DNA of 10,044 nucleotides from positions 1 through 10,044 of the forward strand of contig JBBABD010000028.1 of the NCBI GenBank assembly GCA_041657845.1, in the 5' to 3' direction. Each line of letters begins with the position of its first letter. The stretch's first letter is position 1. The notes beneath the pieces are model-generated. The model saw only the letters and a program-made list of their open reading frames with translations. It was not told the DNA's origin and made no database searches. The stretch comes from Parcubacteria group bacterium (GTDB taxonomy: Bacteria > Patescibacteriota > Minisyncoccia > Moranbacterales > JAKLHP01). This document shows, in pieces, positions 6,326-10,044 of this stretch. The position numbers and the translations under genes are program-made.

Positions 6326-6328
6326 TTC

Positions 6329-7336
6329 ATGTTTATTAGAAAAATCGGAATTGATTTAGGAACTGCCAATACTCTTGTGTTTGTTCCCGGGAAAGGAATA
6401 GTGGTGAATGAACCGTCAGTGGTGGCGGTTTCTTTAGCTGAAAACAAAATTTTGGCTGTTGGCAATAACGCTAAAGAAATGTTGGGAAGAACTCCGGATA
6501 GCATTGTTGCTAGTCGTCCGATGAAAGACGGTGTAATTGCAGATTACCGGGTTACAGAAGCGATGTTAAAATATTTTATTAATAAAGTAAGCGGGAAAGT
6601 ACGTTTTTTAAAGCCGGAAATTATGATATCTATTCCCGCCGGGGTTACTTCGACAGAAAGGCGAGCTGTGGTTAATGCAGCTATTAAAGCCGGAGCAAAA
6701 TCAGCCTATGTTGTCAAAGAACCTCTCCTGGCAGCGATAGGAGCTGGTATAGCGGTCCACAATCCTCAAGGAAACATTATTATTGATATCGGAGGAGGAA
6801 CTTCTGAAATAGCGGTTATCTCTCTTGGAGGAATCGTGGCGGCTCATAGCGCTCGTGTTGGAGGAAACAAGCTCGATCAGGCAATTTCCGATTATATTAA
6901 AAGGAAATACGGATTAGTTATCGGTGAAAGAACGGCTGAGGATGTTAAAATTTCTATCGGTTCTGCTATTGCCCAGGTCAAAGAAGAATATATGGAAATA
7001 AGAGGACGGGATTTGATGGGAGGACTCCCAAGGATTGTCAAAATATCATCCAATGAAATAACGGAAGCGATTCAGGACGAACTTAGAGAAATAATCAATG
7101 CAATTAAAAAAGTTTTTCAGGAAACTCCTCCGGAACTGGCGGCGGATGTGATTGATAAAGGAATGGTTCTTTCCGGCGGCGGGGCGCTCCTTCGAAATTT
7201 GGATCAACTTATCACAAAAACAATTGGCGTCCCATGCTATGTGGCTGACGATGCGCTATTTTGCGTGATAAAAGGAATCGGAATTGCTCTTGATAATTTG
7301 GAAGTTTATAAGAGGACAATAATGATGACAAAGTAG
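6329..7336 (+). CDS. mreB: Rod-shape-determining actin homologue MreB
   Basis: MreB polymerises into membrane-associated filaments that guide lateral wall synthesis with the Rod complex. The 335 residues match the usual 330-345. Actin-fold nucleotide motifs are present: phosphate 1 IDLGTANT (8-15, D9), phosphate 2 DIGGGTSEIAV (153-163) and the adenosine motif VLSGGGALLRNLD (280-292). MISIPAGVTSTERRAV is typical MreB. A TTG at 6323 is also in frame, but the ATG at 6329 is preferred because MFIRKIGIDLG fits the family start. No Shine-Dalgarno: the start sits right against the heptamer array. Location next to murA fits a cell wall and shape role. No mreC or mreD follows in this window, which is unusual compared with model bacteria. 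Confidence 0.96.
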   Translation: MFIRKIGIDLGTANTLVFVPGKGIVVNEPSVVAVSLAENKILAVGNNAKEMLGRTPDSIVASRPMKDGVIADYRVTEAMLKYFINKVSGKVRFLKPEIMISIPAGVTSTERRAVVNAAIKAGAKSAYVVKEPLLAAIGAGIAVHNPQGNIIIDIGGGTSEIAVISLGGIVAAHSARVGGNKLDQAISDYIKRKYGLVIGERTAEDVKISIGSAIAQVKEEYMEIRGRDLMGGLPRIVKISSNEITEAIQDELREIINAIKKVFQETPPELAADVIDKGMVLSGGGALLRNLDQLITKTIGVPCYVADDALFCVIKGIGIALDNLEVYKRTIMMTK

Positions 7337-7337
7337 A

Positions 7338-7450
7338 ATTTTTAAATTTTATAATTTTTAATTTTGTAAATAATTTCTAATTTTTAATGTTTAAAAATTT
7401 AGATTTAGGATTTATTTAAAAATTACAAAAATTAAAAATTAAAAATTATT
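7338..7450. repeat. AT-only inverted repeat region between mreB and the glycosyltransferase
   Basis: The gap is almost pure A/T, with AATTTTTAAATTTTATAATTTTT-like units on the left and TTACAAAAATTAAAAATT units on the right, which complement each other. It resembles a decayed form of the other intergenic arrays. No recognisable promoter, ribosome binding site or GC-rich terminator is present. Confidence 0.5.
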
Positions 7451-8560
7451 ATGCTGATCGGGATAGATGCATCTAGAGCTTTCATAAATAATCGCACCGG
7501 CATCGAAGAATACTCTTATCAAGTGATAAAAAACCTGAGAGACAAATTGAAGAGTCATCAGGTTGTTTTATATGTAAGACGGAGTCAAAAGTCAAAAGCT
7601 GAAAGTCAAAAGCTTCCGGAGAACTGGAGAATTAAAGTTGTAAAATGGCCTTATTTTTGGACTCAAATAGGATTATCGCTAGAGTTATTATTTTATTCTG
7701 TCGATGTATTATTTGTTCCGGCGCATACGATTCCGTTCGTACATCCCGATAATACGGTAGTCACAATACATGGCCTGGAATACGAGTTTTGTCCCAATGC
7801 CTATTCTTTTTGGGAAAAGATTTATATGCGATGCGTGATTAAAAATTCCTGTCAGTGGGCGAAGACTATCATAGCAGTGTCTAATAATACTAGAAATGAT
7901 CTGATGAAGTTGTATGAAGTTTTGCCGGAAAAGATTAAAGTTATATATGAGGGCTATGATAGCAATTTTCAATTTTCAATTTTCAATTTTCAATCAAATT
8001 CCAATGACAAAAGTTCTAAATTAAAACCATGCTTGCTTTTTATCGGGAGACTCGAAGAGCGAAAGAATATTTGCGGAATTGTTAAAGCTTTTGAAATATT
8101 AAAAGAAAAATATAAAATTCCGCATAAATTGATTTTAGCGGGAAATCCCGGTTTTGGTTTTAATAAGATTAAATACGAAATACAAGTTGCGAAATACAAA
8201 AACGATATTATTTTAAAGGGATTTGTGCGCGACGAGGAAAAGTATGAATTACTTAGAAATGCGGAGGTGTTCCTGTTTCCCAGTTTTTATGAAGGATTCG
8301 GTTTGCCGATTTTGGAGGCGCAAAGCGCCGGAACGCCGGTCGTGACGTCGAATATTTCCTCAATGCCGGAGATAGCTGATTCTTCAGCGATTTTGATAGA
8401 TCCGAACAGTCCGCAAGAAATTGCGAAAGCGACATATGAGCTAATTTCGGAGGAAAAGTTGAAAAATGATATAATAAATAGAGGTTTGGAAAATGTTAAG
8501 AGGTTTAGTTGGGAAAAATGCGGGGAGGAAGTTAGCAACTTAATAATGGATAAAAAATAA
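7451..8560 (+). CDS. GT4-family glycosyltransferase (MtfB-like)
   Basis: This 369-residue retaining GT-B enzyme would transfer a sugar from a nucleotide-sugar donor to a lipid- or polysaccharide-linked acceptor at the inner membrane face. The N-terminal Rossmann domain begins LIGIDASRAFINNRTGIEEYSYQVIKNL, like the MtfB-type mannosyltransferase branch. The C-terminal domain starts at about 193 (PCLLFIGRLEERKN) and holds the EX7E motif EGFGLPILE (E281, E289), followed by AGTPVVTSNISSMPEI. Donor and acceptor cannot be read from sequence. Two heptamer-repeat tracts are embedded in frame: residues 45-54 in the N-domain and 172-181 in the inter-domain linker. Both are absent from the usual GT4 core and are probably surface insertions. 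The ATG at 7451 fits the family start; there is no Shine-Dalgarno. The stop overlaps the stem of the minus-strand terminator at 8559. Confidence 0.9.
   Translation: MLIGIDASRAFINNRTGIEEYSYQVIKNLRDKLKSHQVVLYVRRSQKSKAESQKLPENWRIKVVKWPYFWTQIGLSLELLFYSVDVLFVPAHTIPFVHPDNTVVTIHGLEYEFCPNAYSFWEKIYMRCVIKNSCQWAKTIIAVSNNTRNDLMKLYEVLPEKIKVIYEGYDSNFQFSIFNFQSNSNDKSSKLKPCLLFIGRLEERKNICGIVKAFEILKEKYKIPHKLILAGNPGFGFNKIKYEIQVAKYKNDIILKGFVRDEEKYELLRNAEVFLFPSFYEGFGLPILEAQSAGTPVVTSNISSMPEIADSSAILIDPNSPQEIAKATYELISEEKLKNDIINRGLENVKRFSWEKCGEEVSNLIMDKK
7583..7613. repeat. AGTCAAA heptamer tract inside the glycosyltransferase gene
   Basis: Four consecutive 7-mers, AGTCAAA, AGTCAAA, AGCTGAA and AGTCAAA, run from 7583 to 7610, followed by AGC. 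They encode SQKSKAESQK (residues 45-54) between strand HQVVLYV and LPENWRIKVV, a likely surface loop. The reading frame stays open although the unit is not a multiple of three. Confidence 0.7.
7963..8000. repeat. CAATTTT heptamer tract inside the glycosyltransferase gene
   Basis: Four perfect CAATTTT units (7963-7990) are followed by CAATCAAATTCCAATGAC. The same arrangement, CAATTTT units then CAATCAATTTTCAATGAC, occurs in the non-coding array at the window's right end. Here it is translated as NFQFSIFNFQSNSND (172-186), exactly between the two Rossmann domains. Confidence 0.8.
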
Positions 8561-8585
8561 GGAGCAAGTCAATGACTCACTCCTT
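8551..8585 (-). terminator. Intrinsic terminator for the minus-strand zinc-ribbon gene
   Basis: Read on the minus strand, AAGGAG and CTCCTT (8559-8564 and 8580-8585) form the outer stem. A 2x2 internal loop and an inner 4-bp stem, AGTC/GACT, close an ATT loop. ATTTTTTATC follows (plus-strand poly-A at 8551-8557). It lies 15 nt past the stop of the 8601-8792 gene and overlaps the stop codon of the convergent glycosyltransferase. Confidence 0.6.
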
Positions 8586-8600
8586 GAATACTTCTATCGT

Positions 8601-8792
8601 TTATTTGTGTTCCTTATTCCATCTTCTCGCTCTCGCTTGGTAATTTTTGTTCGACGGATCGCCTACTCTCCTTCCGCAACATGGGCAATCGGAGTATTTA
8701 CCGGAGTATGTTGCCTTCGAAACATCAGTTGTTTCGTGGCTTCCACACACAGAACATTCAACAACCTGAGTTTGTTGTATCCCTCCTAGCAC
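8601..8792 (-). CDS. Small zinc-ribbon protein, function unknown
   Basis: This 63-residue protein has two zinc knuckles, CSVCG (C13, C16) and CPCCG (C36, C39), and a basic tail, RARRWNKEHK. The four cysteines predict one structural zinc. The basic tail would suit nucleic-acid binding, which is inference. It starts with GTG at 8792, chosen because a strong Shine-Dalgarno (AGGAGG core, 8804-8799) lies 6 nt upstream and no ATG is available. It stands alone, opposite to its neighbours, between two glycosyltransferases, with its own terminator and a possible promoter. G+C is about 45% by hand count, and the strong Shine-Dalgarno contrasts with the other genes here, so recent acquisition or a different expression class is possible. 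I do not recognise the family. Confidence 0.72.
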   Translation of the reverse strand: MLGGIQQTQVVECSVCGSHETTDVSKATYSGKYSDCPCCGRRVGDPSNKNYQARARRWNKEHK

Positions 8793-8795
8793 AAT

Positions 8796-8806
8796 TCACC
8801 TCCTAA
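8796..8806 (-). promoter_or_regulatory. Strong Shine-Dalgarno deciding the GTG start at 8792
   Basis: On the minus strand the sequence reads TTAGGAGGTGA, nearly the full complement of the usual 16S 3' end. The AGGAGG core is spaced 6 nt from GTG. It is the only clear Shine-Dalgarno in the window. Confidence 0.8.
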
Positions 8807-8817
8807 GAACTAGATTT

Positions 8818-8835
8818 TGAAACATTCATGTTTCA
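8818..8835. promoter_or_regulatory. TGAAACA/TGTTTCA palindrome in the divergent intergenic region
   Basis: The perfect 7-bp inverted repeat TGAAACA (8818-8824) with TGTTTCA (8829-8835) encloses TTCA. It lies between the divergently transcribed zinc-ribbon and glycosyltransferase genes. It could be an operator for a dimeric regulator or a hairpin near the 5' end of the minus-strand message. Confidence 0.4.
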
Positions 8836-8839
8836 TATT

Positions 8840-8868
8840 AATGTATAACATCTATGCAAAAAAGTCAA
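8840..8868 (-). promoter_or_regulatory. Possible promoter for the zinc-ribbon gene
   Basis: On the minus strand TTGACT (8868-8863) is followed by TACATT (8845-8840) at 17 bp, or by TATACA (8847-8842) at 15 bp. The -35 lies inside the first codons of the plus-strand glycosyltransferase. Its -10 overlaps a plus-strand TATAAC (8844-8849) that might serve that gene, so the two could be mutually exclusive. Moderate to weak match. Confidence 0.35.
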
Positions 8869-9957
8869 GATTTTAAAATAGCCATTGTGCATGACTTTCT
8901 GGTCCAGTATGGCGGGGCGGAGAGGGTTTTGGAAGTGATGGGAGAGATGTTTCCGGAGGCGCCGATTTATACCTTACTGTATGACCGAGAGAAAATGGGT
9001 GATAAGTTTGTCAAAAAGGAGATTAGAACTTCTTATCTTCAGAAATTTCCGAAGTTTTTACGAAAAAGATACCAGTGGCTCTTGCCATTCTTCATGATTG
9101 TTCCGGAAACTTTCGATCTTCGCGAATTTGATTTGGTAATTTCATCGACTGGAGCATGGAGTAAGGGAATTGTGACTAGGCTTAATACCGTTCACATTTC
9201 ATATCTTCACTCGCCGATGAGATTTGCCTGGGAACTTTCGCACGGATATATTAGAGGATTTTTTTCTAGATTATTGCTCAGCTATGTTCGGATGTGGGAT
9301 AAATTAGCCTCAGAAAGGCCGGATTATCTGGTTGCCAATTCTCGCTATACTCAAGAAAGAATTCAGAAATATTACAGAAGAGAAAGCATTGTCATATATC
9401 CTTCGGCATTTGATGAATCACGAATTATGAATTATGAATCAGGAAAGCCGGAAACAAATAAGAAGTATTTTTTGATTGTTTCTCGTTTGTCTCCGTATAA
9501 AAAAGTGGATTTGGCGGTGGAAGCTTTTAATAAATTAGGATTGCCGTTGATAATAATCGGCGAAGGAAAACAGAGGAAGTATCTGGAAAAAATAGCTAAG
9601 AATAATATAAAGATATTAGGTTGGGCTTCCGATAAAAAATTATCTGAATATTATGCAAATGCCAGGGCTTTTATCTTTCCGGCGGATGATGATTTTGGAA
9701 TGACGATAGTCGAAGCGATGAGCTATGGCGTGCCGGTAATCGCTTATCGAAAAGGAGGAGTGCTGGAAATTGTGGAAGAGGGCAAAACCGGAGAATTTTT
9801 TGATGCCCAGACCCCGGAAGTTTTGGCGGATGGAGTGAGGAGATTTATTGAAAAAGAAAGCAGCTATGATAAAGCGGATATTATTAATAGAGCTAAAGAG
9901 TTTTCGAAAGAGAGATTTAAGAGAGAATTAGGTGCGTTTATAAACAAAGTCTTGTAA
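8854..9957 (+). CDS. GT4-family glycosyltransferase (WbaZ-like)
   Basis: This 367-residue GT-B fold glycosyltransferase begins KIAIVHDFLVQYGGAERVLEVM, and the GGAERV loop is the usual acceptor/donor region of GT4. ISYLHSPMRFAWE (around 124-136) is typical of the WbaZ-like mannosyl/rhamnosyl transferase branch. The second domain begins YFLIVSRLSPYKKVDLAVEAF (from 205). The family EX7E motif reads D279-x7-E287 (DDFGMTIVE), with Asp where Glu is usual, followed by AMSYGVPVIAYRKGG. A surface polysaccharide or glycolipid role is likely; substrates are unknown. ATG at 8854 is 4 nt after a TATAAC (8844-8849) without Shine-Dalgarno, so a leaderless message is possible but the -35 is poor. A GAATTAT heptamer tract is translated in the inter-domain linker (188-197). 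The gene ends directly in the terminal heptamer array. Confidence 0.9.
   Translation: MQKSQDFKIAIVHDFLVQYGGAERVLEVMGEMFPEAPIYTLLYDREKMGDKFVKKEIRTSYLQKFPKFLRKRYQWLLPFFMIVPETFDLREFDLVISSTGAWSKGIVTRLNTVHISYLHSPMRFAWELSHGYIRGFFSRLLLSYVRMWDKLASERPDYLVANSRYTQERIQKYYRRESIVIYPSAFDESRIMNYESGKPETNKKYFLIVSRLSPYKKVDLAVEAFNKLGLPLIIIGEGKQRKYLEKIAKNNIKILGWASDKKLSEYYANARAFIFPADDDFGMTIVEAMSYGVPVIAYRKGGVLEIVEEGKTGEFFDAQTPEVLADGVRRFIEKESSYDKADIINRAKEFSKERFKRELGAFINKVL
9415..9442. repeat. GAATTAT heptamer tract inside the second glycosyltransferase gene
   Basis: Four 7-mers run in tandem: GAATCAC, GAATTAT, GAATTAT, GAATCAG. They are translated as ESRIMNYESG (188-197), between the first domain (IVIYPSAFD) and the second (YFLIVSRL). 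The location matches that of the CAATTTT tract in the other glycosyltransferase. Confidence 0.65.
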
Positions 9958-10044
9958 TTTTCAATTTTCAATTTTCAATTTACAATCAATTTTCAATGAC
10001 TAAATTTCCAAATTTTGAAAATTGTTAAATTGTAAATTCAATGA
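9957..10044. repeat. CAATTTT heptamer array at the right edge
   Basis: Tandem CAATTTT units begin within a few bases of the glycosyltransferase stop, continue as CAATTTACAATCAATTTTCAATGACTAAATTTCC in part, and are followed by partly complementary GAAAATTG and TTGTAAATT units from about 10016. It is the same inverted-array type as at 6204-6325 and may continue past the window. No gene is visible in it. Confidence 0.7.

Noticed and set aside
6323..6328. TTG at 6323 as mreB start
   Set aside because: It lies in the repeat array and adds only two residues. MFIRKIGIDLG from the ATG at 6329 matches the usual MreB N-terminus.
8607..8789. Open frame of 60 codons on the plus strand
   Set aside because: It is the complement of the minus-strand zinc-ribbon gene. 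It has no recognisable motif or ribosome binding site, while the minus strand has paired CxxC knuckles and a strong Shine-Dalgarno.
9957..10044. CRISPR-like array from regularly spaced repeats
   Set aside because: The units are 7 bp and contiguous with no unique spacers, and no cas genes are nearby. The same applies to the arrays at 4724 and 6204.

Overview
The window looks like a piece of a small-genome Candidate Phyla Radiation (Patescibacteria) chromosome, most like Parcubacteria or Moranbacteria. This is inferred from style, not from a marker gene. The DNA is AT-rich. Most genes have no Shine-Dalgarno sequence, and at least one (murA) seems to be transcribed leaderless. The gaps between genes hold inverted arrays of 7-8 bp repeats such as CAATTTT and CTACAAAT, and proteins with zinc ribbons and charged coiled coils are common.

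Left edge (1-120): the last codons of a probable transposase, then two near-identical 21-bp repeats that look like the end of an insertion sequence. Positions 142-3566 hold a promoter, a leader with an intrinsic terminator, and a tight four-gene operon of unknown function. Its genes encode a zinc-ribbon protein with a C-terminal J-domain, a long coiled-coil protein with a closely related zinc ribbon, a 55-residue helical protein, and a 240-residue protein with features of an ADP-ribosyltransferase fold. This operon is the best candidate for an undescribed system.

Positions 3569-4585 hold a near-consensus promoter, a second leader built like the first, and a secreted, membrane-anchored CAP/SCP-domain protein. 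The two leaders share a terminator with CGGGTG-N6-T6 and the box ATTTAAGCTA exactly 5 nt before the ATG, so the operon and the CAP gene may be co-regulated.

Positions 4586-7336 are a cell-wall and shape region: stacked hairpins, an inverted repeat array, a promoter that starts almost on the murA ATG, murA (first committed step of peptidoglycan synthesis), another inverted array, and mreB (rod-shape cytoskeleton). Positions 7451-9957 hold two GT4-type glycosyltransferases, probably for surface polysaccharide or glycolipid. Between them, on the opposite strand, is a 63-residue zinc-ribbon gene with a strong Shine-Dalgarno and its own terminator. Heptamer repeats like those between genes also lie in frame inside both glycosyltransferase genes, twice in the linker between the two Rossmann domains. 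The window ends in another heptamer array.
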